Shown: positions 14,401-24,623, counted from the stretch's first letter. The stretch: DNA of 35,179 nucleotides from a virus (IMGVR_UViG_3300000115_005958:2063-37241), one strand, 5' to 3'. The notes: a model not told the origin generated them from the sequence alone. Made by a program: numbers and translations.

Positions 14401-17400
14401 AAAAATCTGGTGTTGCCGATGATAATGATTCATTAGTTGTTCCATTTTGAAATCCATCAGATGGGGTAGTATAATTTCCTTCAGCAAATAGTTGGGGGAC
14501 ACTAGTTGCAGGGTATAAACCTAAGGCACCACCACTTGTTTTATTATAATAAAGTAATGCTCTCATGGAACTTAATTGAAATGAATAATCAAACGTTGAT
14601 CCTTCATTATTTTTTATTAAAAAGTAAAGTCTAGAATTATACGCATCTCCAGATGGTGGTTGGGTTTGTCCAGCCATTCCATTACAAAAAATTACTTCAT
14701 TTGATAATTCAGCTTTTCCATTAGAATCAGAACTAAAAGTATGAAGTATGCTAATTGTTCGAGGGGTTGGGAAAAATGGTCCTCCATCTCCAGCTGGGTA
14801 AAATCTTTCTTCTACTAATTGAACATCAAATTCTGCACTTACTCCTTGAGATTGGATAATACAAGATACAGTAAAATCTACATGACTCCAAGATGCAAAA
14901 TTATTTACACCTGAATCTCCCAATGATCTTGCAACACTATCAGTTGCTCCAGTCCATCTTATTCTTATAGAACCATCATAAGTTTCCCCCATATTAGGGA
15001 TGCCTAATGCTGGTATTGCTGTTTGGTTTAAAAATTCAGGAGTGTATGTTACTATTGAAAAAAATTGGAGATCAAAATCAGTATTATTTGTGTTTGCACC
15101 ACTACCTGAAAAAGGAATAAAGGATCCTCCTCCACCTCCACCAAATGTTGGGGGTACACCACCTAACTGTAAATCTAAATTAGTTATTAACATAGAATTA
15201 GTAGTTGGCACCTTTATTTTTGGATGACCCGCAAAAGGTGCAATATCTGTTACTGGAGTAACTGAACCTGAATTACCCGGAATTTGAGTGTTAAAATTAT
15301 TACCATTAAATAAAACAGTACCTAAACCAGTTGTACTTTTAGGAGCGGGTCTATAAAAACCAGAATCTATGTTAAGTAGTACTATAGTTGCAGTTTTTCC
15401 ACTTATTGGGTTTCTATTACCTGTTACTAAAGACCCTATAGGTTGTAAAGCATTATTAGTAGAAACAAAAACAACAAAATAATCTTGCCCTGTTCCAGTT
15501 ACATCTAAATTTGAAAACTTATAATATCTACCACTCTGAAGAGAAGTAGCTAATGTTGATAAAGTTGGGTCAGAATAAAGTACTGGGGTATCTGGTGATA
15601 CTGGGAAGAAACCACTAGCATTTGAGTAATATATAATATTATCACCTGAAGTAAGGTCAGCTGATGCTGCTGCTGCTGCCGCAGAAGTATATCCTGATAC
15701 ATCTGATTTTACATAAAATCCTCTTGTTGGGTTTGCATTTAAAAGGAAAGTTTGACTTGTTAGAGTTGCTGCACCTTCATATTTATTACCTTGATGGTAT
15801 ATTCCTTCATTTTCAACTATTCCTGTTGCATTAGTATTTAAGGAGGCACTATATTTAACATCAAATTTTAAATACCATGGAATATTAGGTGTATATGGTA
15901 TAGTATAAGCACCATTTTCATATCTTGTATTTAAATCAAACATTCTGAATGTAGTAAAACTAGTTGAACCAGAATTAAAGAAACCTAATGCATCTTGTGC
16001 GGTAGTTGCAGAAAAGTTATTCCAATAGTAGAAATTTTGTTCTTGGGAAAGTGTATTAGGGTTTAAAAATACACCTTGTTGTACATCATCTATACTTTCA
16101 GATATACTTAATTGTGTTATATAATCTGTTTTTGTATCTAAACTCCATTTCATTGAACCACCTTGGGTTGAGCTTGTAATTGGGTAATATTGGGTTGTAG
16201 TTACACCATCATCAATAACTTGATATATATTATTACCTTTTGTTTGGGATACTTGTAATATAATATGATCGGCGTATACTGTCCTACCAGTTATAAAATA
16301 TTCAGTTGCCCCAACACCATAAGGTAAAGTAGCATCTAAGAATAATATTCTTAAATTATCAAAATCATCTAAATAATTAATTACCTCTGCTCCACTAATA
16401 TCATTTTGACTTAATTTAATAGCTTGTACTTGTTGTATTCCTACTTGACCTTGATCTGTTTGTTTAGATGAAATCCATGCATATCCTTCTGGGGGGACAT
16501 TGGATTGATTGTTAAAACTACCTTCATTTACTACACCATCAAATTGAAAATCTAATGGAAAAAATATAGGTTTGTATACTACAGGTGTATCATTAGCATT
16601 TAAATACGGATCGCAACCAGGATTTAAAGACTGTGTTGCTACTATTATCATAGAACCACTAAATATACCATCATAAAATTCTGATTGGTTATCTTTAGGG
16701 AATTTTCTAGGACCTAAATATGATCCACTAATAAATTGTGAGCTACTTTGATTAAAATTTGTTGAATTTAATACGGACCCATCATTTCCATCTTGCCAAC
16801 TTTGTGTTACACCAAATCTATTATAGGGTACAGTAGCATTCCAATCTGGTGCTGGGGTTATTTGGGTCTCTACTAACTGAGCTACAAGTTTTCCTACAAT
16901 ATTTATGCCTATATCACTAGCGAGTAATGTAACTTTATTACCAATACTAAGAGATATATTATTAGAAGTTGTAGCAAAAACAGAAAAGGTTGTTGGTTTA
17001 GATGCTACAAATCTAGCATCTACACCTATATTAGTTAAAATAAAATCAGATTGTTCATCTCTAGGATAAAACCCATCTGCTTTTGTAATTGTAGCAGAAA
17101 GGTTACTAAGTTCTGCTGTATTTATTGGATCACCATTATCATCTCTAAGTGTATTTGTTATTATTTTAAGTTTTAAGTTTGTTCCTGTCCCAAAACCACC
17201 ATCTCTACCTAATAATTGACCTCGTAATGGAATACCATATGTTTGAATACCATTAAATCTTTCAAATGAACCACCCGTTCCACCACTAAATTTATATATA
17301 GAAGAACCTTCAGTGGAATATTGTGGGAAATCAGTTGAACCTGAACTATAATCTTTAGGTAAATTTACTACTAAACCTTCATAGTCATGTAACGAGGATG

Positions 17401-20400
17401 TAGCTTGTGCTGGTCTTTGTCTATTTCTTTCTAATATATGTTGTTTTACTACCACACCAGAAGATAAACTAGTTCTAGCAGGTGTAAAATCTTTAATCAT
17501 TTTAAATAATGAATTGTCAAAGAATTTAATTAATCTAACAAAATCCACTACATCATAGCTATCCATATATTTTTCAAAATATGAATTTCTTAATCTATCC
17601 AGATCTGGGTATGTATGTAGTGATGAAGAAACAAATCTTGGGTCTCCAATAAATTCTCCTAAATTAAAATACCCCAATTGTGCATTAATATCATCATTAA
17701 TTTGATTTGATGGAGAAAATGCTACCTCTAAATAATTAACATTAGGTGTATAACTTTGACTAGTGAAAGATGTTACTTGCATTGACTCCATTGGAGAAAT
17801 TGTTTGGGTATCATTGTTTTCACTTGAAATTACAGGTAATGAAGAAGTGGGGTTGGTAAAACCATATGGAGCTTCAGCTAATATTATTTTTTCTGTTTGA
17901 ATTTTATCTGTAATTCTATTTTTAATACCTACTGGTACTTGGTCTTGAAATATATCTTCTACATTTGTAATAAAATTAGGTGTATTAATATAAAAATTAC
18001 TATTAGTTGCAAAGGATTGTGTAATTTGTACAGCAGAACCTGTTACTCTAGGGTGAATTGATGTTCTACTACTAGTATTTAATTGAGTACCTAAATCTGC
18101 CCTAAAAAACTGTTGATTAGGTAAATCATTAGAAAAAATAGTTGATGATCCTACTATATCTGTTGGATGGGTACTATTTCCTTCACTAGAATATGGATTA
18201 ACTACATAGTCTAGGAAATAACTTTGACTAATTTCTTGAACATAATATCTTAATTCTTGAAAAGATCCAGAAAAAGGTGTATATACAGTTCCATCAGTAA
18301 ATACTACGTTTGTATCTTTATTTAAAAATCCTATAGATGCATCATAGTAATAGGAATCATCAAAACCTCCAACACTACTAGATTCATTAAATCCTATTTT
18401 ACCATCTATTTCATTTGCAGCATATAAGCTAGCAGTAGGGGTAGAACCATTAACATTCATTTGAACTGACCACCAATCTCCATTAAAGAAAGGTAAATAT
18501 ACACTAGCACTTAAATCAGGATTATCTCCTTCTGCTGGGATCCATTTTAATGTACCATAAGTATCATAAGGATCTGGAATAGAACCTGAATAAGAACCAC
18601 TTATTAAACCTGAACCTGTGTATTCTAATACTAAATTACCACCACTATCATCGGTAGAAAATAATGATTGTGAATATCTAATATTACTATTAGCAATATT
18701 ATTCACTGGTAGTGGTATTGTGGGGGATTTAAATCTTAATTGTATAGTTCGGGCCTTATTATTACCATTTTGAACAGGAAATTTATTATTTGCTTCTAAA
18801 GAAGATGATACAAAATTTGTAGCACTTACTCCCGTATCAAAAGCATAATTAAATACATCTTGTTTTAAATCGTAATCTTGAGATTCATTTCTATCTTTCC
18901 CTCCAAATTCACTTATTCGTAAAATTGTATCCGGGATTCCATAAGATGTAATTAATGCTCTTAACCCAGCTATTGTACCTTTAGTTTTAAGTAAATATGG
19001 TATATTGTGGTATATTCGTTTATATACACTCTTATTGACATCGTCTAATGGGACTATATCATTTGAAGCAGATATTTTAGTATCTACGTACTCATACCCA
19101 GAAGGTGTTGGTAAACTACCAGTTATATTTGGGAATGGGAAAGCACTACCCGAAGGGGTTAATCCTAGAAAAGCAGTAAATAAATCATCAGTATTAAAAT
19201 TATTTGAATATAATTTAACTGCGAAATCTTTAATAGCATCTGAAACTAAATCTTTAGATATACCATAATCTAATCTATTATCAGCATCAAATTTATTTGT
19301 AATATCTTTAGTATAAGTCCAAACATTGTCATAATACTGACCAACCATATCAACAAATAATTCGTAGTTTCTATTTGCTGGATCATCTCTTAAATATTCT
19401 GGTATAGAGTTGTATAACCAATCTCGGTTATTATCATCATAATCTATAGCAAGTGCTACAGATGATGTTATCCATGTCTGTACTTCAGAATTTGAAGTTG
19501 GATATAAAATAAAAGGTGGTTCTGTATTAGATTTGGGGTATGAAGTAGATGAACCACTATTAAAATATAAAAAATACTCATAACCATCAAAATTCTTAAT
19601 TATAGTATCTATAGCACCGGTTAATGAAGCAGCACTTGAACTATATGCTAAAGTAGTTGTTGTATCTGTTGTTATTTGATTTAAAAAAGTTGATAACTGA
19701 TTGCTAGAGGATTGGATTAAATCTACTTTGTAAAAGAAATTTTCTAAACGTGTTTTAGCAGAACTAAAATTAATAAAATTAGCAAATTTTTCATAATCAA
19801 TATTTATATTAATTTCTTTTTCGTTTAATAAACTTTGTATTTGATTAATCGAACTAGTTACATCAGAATTAATTAAAGTATTATATGAAAATTGTTCTCC
19901 GGGAGATGCTGTTTCTCCTATAATATTTAAATTATAATTTGGCCCAGCAATATATGTAAAATCATCTTCTATAGTAGGTTCAAAAGGGAAATCTACTTTA
20001 TAAGCTTGTGGAGAAGAAAGTAATTCAACTACCCATAATTCAGATTTATTATTAAACTCTAAAGGTAAGGGTTCATATAATTTAATTAGTACTGTTGGAT
20101 CTACTCCTTCTTCAGTTTCTAATTTTATATTATTAGCAATTATTGTTTGATTTTGACCAAAGTTAAGATAAAAATCAACAAAATAAGTTGATGTTTCTCT
20201 ATATTGAACAAAATCATTTACTGATGATATAATATTACTATTTTCAATAACATTACTATCTAATCTGATTTCCGTTCTATCTGATGATATATCAGATATA
20301 AAATATTTTTCAGTAATAGATGATGCTGCTCTTTTTCTATAGAATGAATAAGATATATTATATACCCCGATATCAAAACCTAAAGATTCTAAATTAGAAC

Positions 20401-20635
20401 TAGGATTTAATAATACATCTCCTTTTCTTACATCATATTCAAGTAAGGGAACTGTTTGACTAGGATATATTAAATCTTTATTTTGATCATATATATAATA
20501 TTCTATATAATCAGTAGAGGAGGAAAAAACTGTATCTAATTCAGATTGAACAATTAAGTTTTCATCAGAATTAGAATAAGTTTGATACTCAAATGTATCT
20601 GGGATTATAGGTGTTATTGTTGGTTCTAATATCAT
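11420..20635 (-). CDS. Giant tail/baseplate-associated structural protein (3071 aa)
   Basis: One uninterrupted 3071-codon frame, over a quarter of the window. The N-terminal 250 residues are beta-rich (SDISSDRTEIRL, NQTIIANNIKLETEEG, LIKLYEPLPLEF). Near residues 535-585 is YKRIYHNIPYLLKTKGT followed by GLRALITSYGIP, and near 1040-1075 is FDNSLFKMIKDFTPARTSL followed by VVKQHILERN. I recall both segments from large virion proteins of marine T4-like phages. The remaining two thirds are Ser/Thr/Asn/Gly-rich beta domains with no collagen tract, peptidase motif or membrane segment. It follows the 165-residue coiled-coil gene by 29 bases in the gp6/gp25 operon, so a baseplate-proximal or long-fibre role is likely. 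Function inferred. Confidence 0.78.
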   Translation of the reverse strand: MILEPTITPIIPDTFEYQTYSNSDENLIVQSELDTVFSSSTDYIEYYIYDQNKDLIYPSQTVPLLEYDVRKGDVLLNPSSNLESLGFDIGVYNISYSFYRKRAASSITEKYFISDISSDRTEIRLDSNVIENSNIISSVNDFVQYRETSTYFVDFYLNFGQNQTIIANNIKLETEEGVDPTVLIKLYEPLPLEFNNKSELWVVELLSSPQAYKVDFPFEPTIEDDFTYIAGPNYNLNIIGETASPGEQFSYNTLINSDVTSSINQIQSLLNEKEININIDYEKFANFINFSSAKTRLENFFYKVDLIQSSSNQLSTFLNQITTDTTTTLAYSSSAASLTGAIDTIIKNFDGYEYFLYFNSGSSTSYPKSNTEPPFILYPTSNSEVQTWITSSVALAIDYDDNNRDWLYNSIPEYLRDDPANRNYELFVDMVGQYYDNVWTYTKDITNKFDADNRLDYGISKDLVSDAIKDFAVKLYSNNFNTDDLFTAFLGLTPSGSAFPFPNITGSLPTPSGYEYVDTKISASNDIVPLDDVNKSVYKRIYHNIPYLLKTKGTIAGLRALITSYGIPDTILRISEFGGKDRNESQDYDLKQDVFNYAFDTGVSATNFVSSSLEANNKFPVQNGNNKARTIQLRFKSPTIPLPVNNIANSNIRYSQSLFSTDDSGGNLVLEYTGSGLISGSYSGSIPDPYDTYGTLKWIPAEGDNPDLSASVYLPFFNGDWWSVQMNVNGSTPTASLYAANEIDGKIGFNESSSVGGFDDSYYYDASIGFLNKDTNVVFTDGTVYTPFSGSFQELRYYVQEISQSYFLDYVVNPYSSEGNSTHPTDIVGSSTIFSNDLPNQQFFRADLGTQLNTSSRTSIHPRVTGSAVQITQSFATNSNFYINTPNFITNVEDIFQDQVPVGIKNRITDKIQTEKIILAEAPYGFTNPTSSLPVISSENNDTQTISPMESMQVTSFTSQSYTPNVNYLEVAFSPSNQINDDINAQLGYFNLGEFIGDPRFVSSSLHTYPDLDRLRNSYFEKYMDSYDVVDFVRLIKFFDNSLFKMIKDFTPARTSLSSGVVVKQHILERNRQRPAQATSSLHDYEGLVVNLPKDYSSGSTDFPQYSTEGSSIYKFSGGTGGSFERFNGIQTYGIPLRGQLLGRDGGFGTGTNLKLKIITNTLRDDNGDPINTAELSNLSATITKADGFYPRDEQSDFILTNIGVDARFVASKPTTFSVFATTSNNISLSIGNKVTLLASDIGINIVGKLVAQLVETQITPAPDWNATVPYNRFGVTQSWQDGNDGSVLNSTNFNQSSSQFISGSYLGPRKFPKDNQSEFYDGIFSGSMIIVATQSLNPGCDPYLNANDTPVVYKPIFFPLDFQFDGVVNEGSFNNQSNVPPEGYAWISSKQTDQGQVGIQQVQAIKLSQNDISGAEVINYLDDFDNLRILFLDATLPYGVGATEYFITGRTVYADHIILQVSQTKGNNIYQVIDDGVTTTQYYPITSSTQGGSMKWSLDTKTDYITQLSISESIDDVQQGVFLNPNTLSQEQNFYYWNNFSATTAQDALGFFNSGSTSFTTFRMFDLNTRYENGAYTIPYTPNIPWYLKFDVKYSASLNTNATGIVENEGIYHQGNKYEGAATLTSQTFLLNANPTRGFYVKSDVSGYTSAAAAAASADLTSGDNIIYYSNASGFFPVSPDTPVLYSDPTLSTLATSLQSGRYYKFSNLDVTGTGQDYFVVFVSTNNALQPIGSLVTGNRNPISGKTATIVLLNIDSGFYRPAPKSTTGLGTVLFNGNNFNTQIPGNSGSVTPVTDIAPFAGHPKIKVPTTNSMLITNLDLQLGGVPPTFGGGGGGSFIPFSGSGANTNNTDFDLQFFSIVTYTPEFLNQTAIPALGIPNMGETYDGSIRIRWTGATDSVARSLGDSGVNNFASWSHVDFTVSCIIQSQGVSAEFDVQLVEERFYPAGDGGPFFPTPRTISILHTFSSDSNGKAELSNEVIFCNGMAGQTQPPSGDAYNSRLYFLIKNNEGSTFDYSFQLSSMRALLYYNKTSGGALGLYPATSVPQLFAEGNYTTPSDGFQNGTTNESLSSATPDFYNECVVNAYLKRTGSQGDFIITSSIFDPATGLGGFSGSIYSGSTVTFTDTPIRAFKDVNFSTDTTSTYANPGDIYYIEYEFKDLKAGQINGSTLTGQQFDFKTSDGSLTNSPKVEITASGEGGSANFGITSSILLRRSNLIPEPQNTGEEMLSLEFLRTNTYSSTGTATVTGRYPGQFNANDIHRFSIEVEKEGPGTGLVIQEFSASIYPSQSLFSPLTTPFVPAFSNYRQPQNTNFIVPTYYAGALPFNLALDCQPMLNNFILQRPSEYLMDVDYNNESGPIIPINQEQILDNKAVKAAVPDSNYTTLRSINPRYDGVKSTSAKLNVWSVGDFGTYGKNPTVELRDAYFGYFNDLDDPYPNINGLTRVNLSYLIDEQGNALPPSLEPITIDTFKAVFPNTTVGKLAVKDINSKYQSLGSPSPISRTMEYVTPICYSQNSGENYSPTIPLSGSGYISRYDDDNANLITFAQFSAVGTASIDQNTPLQSVDYFLDPSEAITQPSVFPSLPSTGYALPYVAGTGVGDVKAGAASYPSDDNVPINTSPWGVNAGDDLNNEQIISMQTSVVTTFVSETNRTREELKIHLKMHYGNITEPSTLKSEPFNLEYIDCKVYTQTGDVFLLKNVDEYGWFQYGNLESNQNLGPRYNSNLDRWTTSRVKVPEEGLIVYAEWEMFETLFDLGLMRERHPKNGSGVIALEWIFSANSGRQSIKAGNELNWSISGRFKDSRGGDYVQGMFFPIAYNGAYTPTKIQGIGVQDHLLAGANIALAPFWTFSGSTGIDYSIIEMSSSNFNEAYGTGFYQGDLPYEPGTSQYFPGNVEPSTTAFDTIENPIEFQENDEIRFANNENFTYRVLEVFAPQENISSSAAGTFGKVKLRLDRPVDKSIQKDFFLVRRKVVNPNSLYLDTPFPYGTLSSGSVGQAILSTGSFALQGGYLTGSSPEADSEGLYTGSLSILELQTTPGILFPDFPTEYLTKSASVIVNDLISKGVIES

Positions 20636-20664
20636 AGATTTTTACTCTTATTTTTTCTAAATAC

Positions 20665-21162
20665 TTAATAATTACTTGATGTTCCTGTATTAGTACCACC
20701 AGTTGATGTTTGTGTATTTTCTGATAGTGTTGTATTTGTATTTACTAATTGAGCATTTGCTTCTTGTATTTCTTTAGTTGCGGCTGCCATTATTGTATTA
20801 CTTTCTTCATTTCCTGATTGGGCAACTTGAGCAGATATTAAATCCATTTGGGCTTTAAGTAAATCTTCTCGTAGTTGAGCTATTTCTGCTTGTAGCGCTT
20901 GTACCTCAGCACTTATATCATCAAAATTAATATATTCACCACTAGTTTGAACTAAATATTGATGTGAATTAGTTTCACCTAGGGCTTGTATATCATAAAA
21001 AAGAGAATTGTATAATCCAAAGAATTCTTCAACAGTTGGTTGAACAATTAAATCTTCAGTAAGAGAAGTATTACCAAATTCATCAAAACTAGTATTTATA
21101 GTTTTAATATATTGGGCTTTGTTGAATATTTCTTTCCTAAGATCTAAAGTTTCTTCTGCCAT
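20665..21162 (-). CDS. Coiled-coil structural protein (165 aa)
   Basis: A 165-residue protein. Residues 1-75 are mixed and end in a YNSLFYDIQAL helix. Residues about 80-135 (ISAEVQALQAEIAQLREDL and onward) form a clear heptad coiled coil. The last 30 residues are a flexible Thr/Asn/Ser/Gly tail. No cysteine or enzyme motif. Its start shares base 21162 with the stop of the 390-residue gene (TAATG), so the two are coupled. Lying between gp6-linked genes and the giant protein, it is plausibly a small trimeric connector or chaperone for fibre assembly. That role is inference; I do not recognise the family. Confidence 0.7.
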   Translation of the reverse strand: MAEETLDLRKEIFNKAQYIKTINTSFDEFGNTSLTEDLIVQPTVEEFFGLYNSLFYDIQALGETNSHQYLVQTSGEYINFDDISAEVQALQAEIAQLREDLLKAQMDLISAQVAQSGNEESNTIMAAATKEIQEANAQLVNTNTTLSENTQTSTGGTNTGTSSNY

Positions 21163-22334
21163 TATCCATTAACTATTTTAAAATAATAATTATCATCTTT
21201 AACTAATGTACTTCCACTTATTGTTGTTTGGATTAAGATTTTATAATATCTTTCTGGTTGTAAACCTGTCATATATACATCGAAATAATTACCTACAGAA
21301 TCACAACTGATTTTAGTATAATTACTATCAAATTGAATTACAAATTCATTAGTATCTAAATCTTTAATGGCCCATAATGAACCATTTGGTAAATAATGAT
21401 TTACGGTATCTATAGAAGAAGTTTGGAATATCCTTACGGGGTAATCAGGTCTACAATTTAGCCTAAATCTATTAATACTTTCACTATAAAACACTCCTGG
21501 GTTATTATCTAAAGCTACAAAAATGTCTGCAGTTGTTAAGGGGGGGAGTGAACCTGTTTCAAAACTAGAATCATCCCATTGGATTTCTAGTACTGGTGGA
21601 TAAATAGTATTTGTATCAACTGAATAGAATTGCATTATAGGTTGGATTGCATCCGCTGAGTTAAATTCTATTGAATCTTCCCATTTTACTATAAAACCAT
21701 TATTTTGTATGTCTGTAAATCCTCCAATATTATTAGAACTTGAATACCAAACATTTACTATGTCTGAAACATCTGCTTTTAAATCTTTATCTGATCTTAA
21801 TTTAAAGGATTGAGTAATTTCAATATTAGGATTATTTGGGTCTGTAGAACCTGTAAACCATGTTCCACCACCTGGTGTACCTGTTTGCCAAGATGCAGTA
21901 ACAAAAGTTGATAATACAGGAATATCTATGTCCCAATATTTTGCTCCTGAAGATGAAGATCCTGAGAAGTTCTGAGCTTTCCAACTAACACCATTTGTAG
22001 TAAAAGGTGAATCTAAATATGTACCACTACCATTATTCCAAGAACCAGAAACGGGGTATATTTCCATTTCAGTATCAAATATAACACCTTGAGCATTAGC
22101 TACATATGCTTTTAAAATACTTGAAAAAGGAATACCACTTCCAACTGTATTTTGTATAACACTATTAATTTGATTTTGATCAAATTCTATTAGATATCTA
22201 AATACTTGAGGGACTGGGTTTATATTAACATTTAAGTTACCCACTTCGATTATAGGGTCTATCCCTGTATTCATAAAGGGATAAAATGCATATATTGATG
22301 CGTCTTGTAAGGGAAATAATTTATATACTGCCAT
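21162..22334 (-). CDS. DNRLRE-like phage structural protein (390 aa)
   Basis: A 390-residue protein starting MAVYKLFPLQDASIYAFYP and then NTGIDPIIEVGN. This resembles the start of DNRLRE-type beta domains (D-x-(T/S)-I-x-x-x-x-P-x-x-N-x-G), which are found in surface proteins and in tail proteins of marine T4-like phages. A jelly-roll-like region continues to about residue 250 (FIVKWEDSIEF, PPVLEIQWDDSSF). A separate C-terminal domain contains INRFRLNCRPDYPVR and a fibronectin-like GLQPERYYKILIQT. It lies ten bases after the gp6 gene and is coupled to the coiled-coil gene that follows. It is probably attached to the baseplate periphery; function inferred from context. Confidence 0.75.
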   Translation of the reverse strand: MAVYKLFPLQDASIYAFYPFMNTGIDPIIEVGNLNVNINPVPQVFRYLIEFDQNQINSVIQNTVGSGIPFSSILKAYVANAQGVIFDTEMEIYPVSGSWNNGSGTYLDSPFTTNGVSWKAQNFSGSSSSGAKYWDIDIPVLSTFVTASWQTGTPGGGTWFTGSTDPNNPNIEITQSFKLRSDKDLKADVSDIVNVWYSSSNNIGGFTDIQNNGFIVKWEDSIEFNSADAIQPIMQFYSVDTNTIYPPVLEIQWDDSSFETGSLPPLTTADIFVALDNNPGVFYSESINRFRLNCRPDYPVRIFQTSSIDTVNHYLPNGSLWAIKDLDTNEFVIQFDSNYTKISCDSVGNYFDVYMTGLQPERYYKILIQTTISGSTLVKDDNYYFKIVNG

Positions 22335-22344
22335 TTTTTATTTT

Positions 22345-24216
22345 TTAATATCCTCCATAACTAAAAGTTCCTGTACCTAAAGATACTATTCTTCCTTTTA
22401 TATCATCATTAGGAAATTTAATTTCAAATATACTAGGGTCTAATGAAGGAAAAATTACTCCCCCTTGTGTAGCTCCAGAAATACTATAAGCATATTCTGA
22501 ATAATTACTATTGGTTCCTGCTTTATTTATTATTTGTATATTAGCAACTGTTTGTATCCCTGGTACTGCATCTAATAAAATAGTTAATTCTCTTAATATA
22601 ATTGGTTGGTTTATTTGCCATTTACGAGTTAGAAAATAGTTTTGTACTACTCCTATACATTGTGTTAATACTTCATTATTATTATAATTAGGTAAAGTTA
22701 TAATATCAAAATCACAACCTATATTAACTATAAATGCATCTTTAATATTAACTGAATCTCCTATCATTCTATATTGATTAATATAGGTTTTTAGATTACT
22801 TTTCATAGCATCAGAAGATTTTGCTAAATTACCATTAATATCTTGTGTTAAGATATATAAATCTAAAATAGTATCTGGGTCTTTTATTGATGCCTTTGTG
22901 GTAAATGCTTTTGATATTACACCATATTTAGAAGGCATACTTAAAGCTCTAATTAAATAATCATCAGCAGTTACATTTCTTTGTTGAGTATTAAAATTAG
23001 ACAATGAATTTTGTCTAATTTCTTCTATTGTGTCCCCACCACCTCCTCCACTAGCTGCTATAGGGTTGTTTGTTGCTAAAGAATTAAAAACAAAATCTGC
23101 TGTAGAAGAATTATTTAAACTTGGGTTTAAAAATTTAATAGCTGTAGAATCTATTGTGTTTAGAGTATTTGCATCTATATTAGAAATAACCCCTCCTCCC
23201 GTTAAATATCTTACGGTTAAAGTTGTATTAGAAGGGGCAATACCATAAGTATTTGTAAATATAAAATTGGTTGGACTATAAGCTGTTGTTAATTTATTTT
23301 GTTCAAAAGGTAAACCTAAACCTACATTATCGGGATTTGGGGTAATTTCTTCATCATTTTGAAGAGGTTTTCCGGATCCAAATTGGATTTGTAAAGTGTT
23401 TTCATTTAAAAATCTAGTTACAAATCTTCTATTTACTGATTTGGTTTTTAATATATAGGGTGTATCAGAATCTGTATAATTATTAGGATCATTTATATTA
23501 GTATTTTTAATACTATCATAAACTAAATCTTGAGCCAAGTAATCTACTTCATAATATTGATTACCATCAGAATCTATTATATCAATTATATTAGATATAT
23601 TAGATACATTAAGTTCTATAGTTGGGTATTCAATATAACTACCTAAAGAAAAAGTTGAAGAAATTATAGTACCTGAAACTGCTTTTCGTGTCTTTTTCAG
23701 GAGATAATAAGTTGGTTCTCCTAAAGATATTTGAGAAATTGTAATTATTGTAGGATCTATTGAAGAAGAAACTGAAAAATCAATTGATTCCTGTATTGTA
23801 AACTGGGATCCATTTTGAGATGAAACTGATGTATTTTCGGGTACTTCTAAAGCATAATTAAAATCGGGAACTGTTTTTGATCCTTCTACTTTAGAAGGGA
23901 TTTGTTGAAATACATCAACATCTACAACCGCTAAACCTGTTACTTTAGGTTTATAACTAAACATATAAGCAAGATCATATAAATTATCAAATTGTCTTGC
24001 ATATTGTAAATATGTTTCTTGAATTTGATTGTCTAAATAGAAAGATAATACATCTGAAACATATGATGCTTGTTCTATAAACATCATTCCAGGTGAAGCA
24101 GGACTAAAATCTGTATAAGTATTAGGAAAATACGTTTGTGAGAAATTAATAAGTTGAGATCTAATATCGTTAAAATCCTTATTAATATATGTTATGTCTT
24201 TATTCTGTAAGGCCAT
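22345..24216 (-). CDS. gp6: Baseplate wedge subunit gp6 (baseplate J-like)
   Basis: A 623-residue protein, close to T4 gp6 (660). The N-terminal segment INKDFNDIRSQLINF, TYFPNTYTDFSPASPGMMF and ASYVSDVLSFYLDNQ (residues 11-72) is the characteristic gp6 start in T4-like phages. A central baseplate_J-type region has GGGGGDTIEEIRQN, then TADDYLIRALSMPSKYG, followed by C-terminal strands. gp6 dimers tie the wedges into a ring around the hub and undergo the main rearrangement when the sheath contracts. The start shares base 24216 with the end of the gp25 gene, the order and coupling expected for wedge genes. Identification confident from motifs and neighbour, although no alignment was run. Confidence 0.9.
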   Translation of the reverse strand: MALQNKDITYINKDFNDIRSQLINFSQTYFPNTYTDFSPASPGMMFIEQASYVSDVLSFYLDNQIQETYLQYARQFDNLYDLAYMFSYKPKVTGLAVVDVDVFQQIPSKVEGSKTVPDFNYALEVPENTSVSSQNGSQFTIQESIDFSVSSSIDPTIITISQISLGEPTYYLLKKTRKAVSGTIISSTFSLGSYIEYPTIELNVSNISNIIDIIDSDGNQYYEVDYLAQDLVYDSIKNTNINDPNNYTDSDTPYILKTKSVNRRFVTRFLNENTLQIQFGSGKPLQNDEEITPNPDNVGLGLPFEQNKLTTAYSPTNFIFTNTYGIAPSNTTLTVRYLTGGGVISNIDANTLNTIDSTAIKFLNPSLNNSSTADFVFNSLATNNPIAASGGGGGDTIEEIRQNSLSNFNTQQRNVTADDYLIRALSMPSKYGVISKAFTTKASIKDPDTILDLYILTQDINGNLAKSSDAMKSNLKTYINQYRMIGDSVNIKDAFIVNIGCDFDIITLPNYNNNEVLTQCIGVVQNYFLTRKWQINQPIILRELTILLDAVPGIQTVANIQIINKAGTNSNYSEYAYSISGATQGGVIFPSLDPSIFEIKFPNDDIKGRIVSLGTGTFSYGGY

Positions 24217-24623
24217 TAGTTAAAATTTAATTCTAAAGTATCATTTATTCCTGTATTAGGTATGCTATAGTTTATATTTACTTGTATTGTATTTGAGTTT
24301 ACATTTTGTAATACCTCTACAGAATCAAGATTAATTTCTGGAAAGTTCTTTTTTATCTTTTCTTGTAAATCTTCTTGAATATACTCAAGATTACCACTTG
24401 ATATTTGAGAAAATATGTAAATCCTTAAACCAGCACCAAATTGGGGATTTTCTATCCTTTCACCCGGGTTTGTTAATAAATAATTAATTAAATTATTTTT
24501 TATAGCATCTTTAGTTTGGTAATTTGGAGTAAAAGCAGTAGGTCCACTAAATGGTAAATCAACACCAATACCGACACTAGGTCGTAAATCATTAGGGTAT
24601 ATTTGTCTTGCTCCAAATGCCAT
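24216..24623 (-). CDS. gp25: Baseplate wedge subunit gp25
   Basis: A 135-residue protein, almost the same length as T4 gp25 (132). It has the hallmark loop of the GPW/gp25 family, TNPGERIENPQFGAGLRIYIF (split here as TNPGERIENP at 51-60 then QFGAGLRIYIF at 61-71), preceded by AIKNNLINYLL. gp25 starts sheath polymerisation and binds gp6 and gp53 in the wedge. Despite an old label as a lysozyme, the family is structural. It is coupled to gp6 through a shared base, and an AAAGGATAATTATG leader gives it a ribosome site, which is unusual among the late genes here. Confidence 0.92.
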   Translation of the reverse strand: MAFGARQIYPNDLRPSVGIGVDLPFSGPTAFTPNYQTKDAIKNNLINYLLTNPGERIENPQFGAGLRIYIFSQISSGNLEYIQEDLQEKIKKNFPEINLDSVEVLQNVNSNTIQVNINYSIPNTGINDTLELNFN

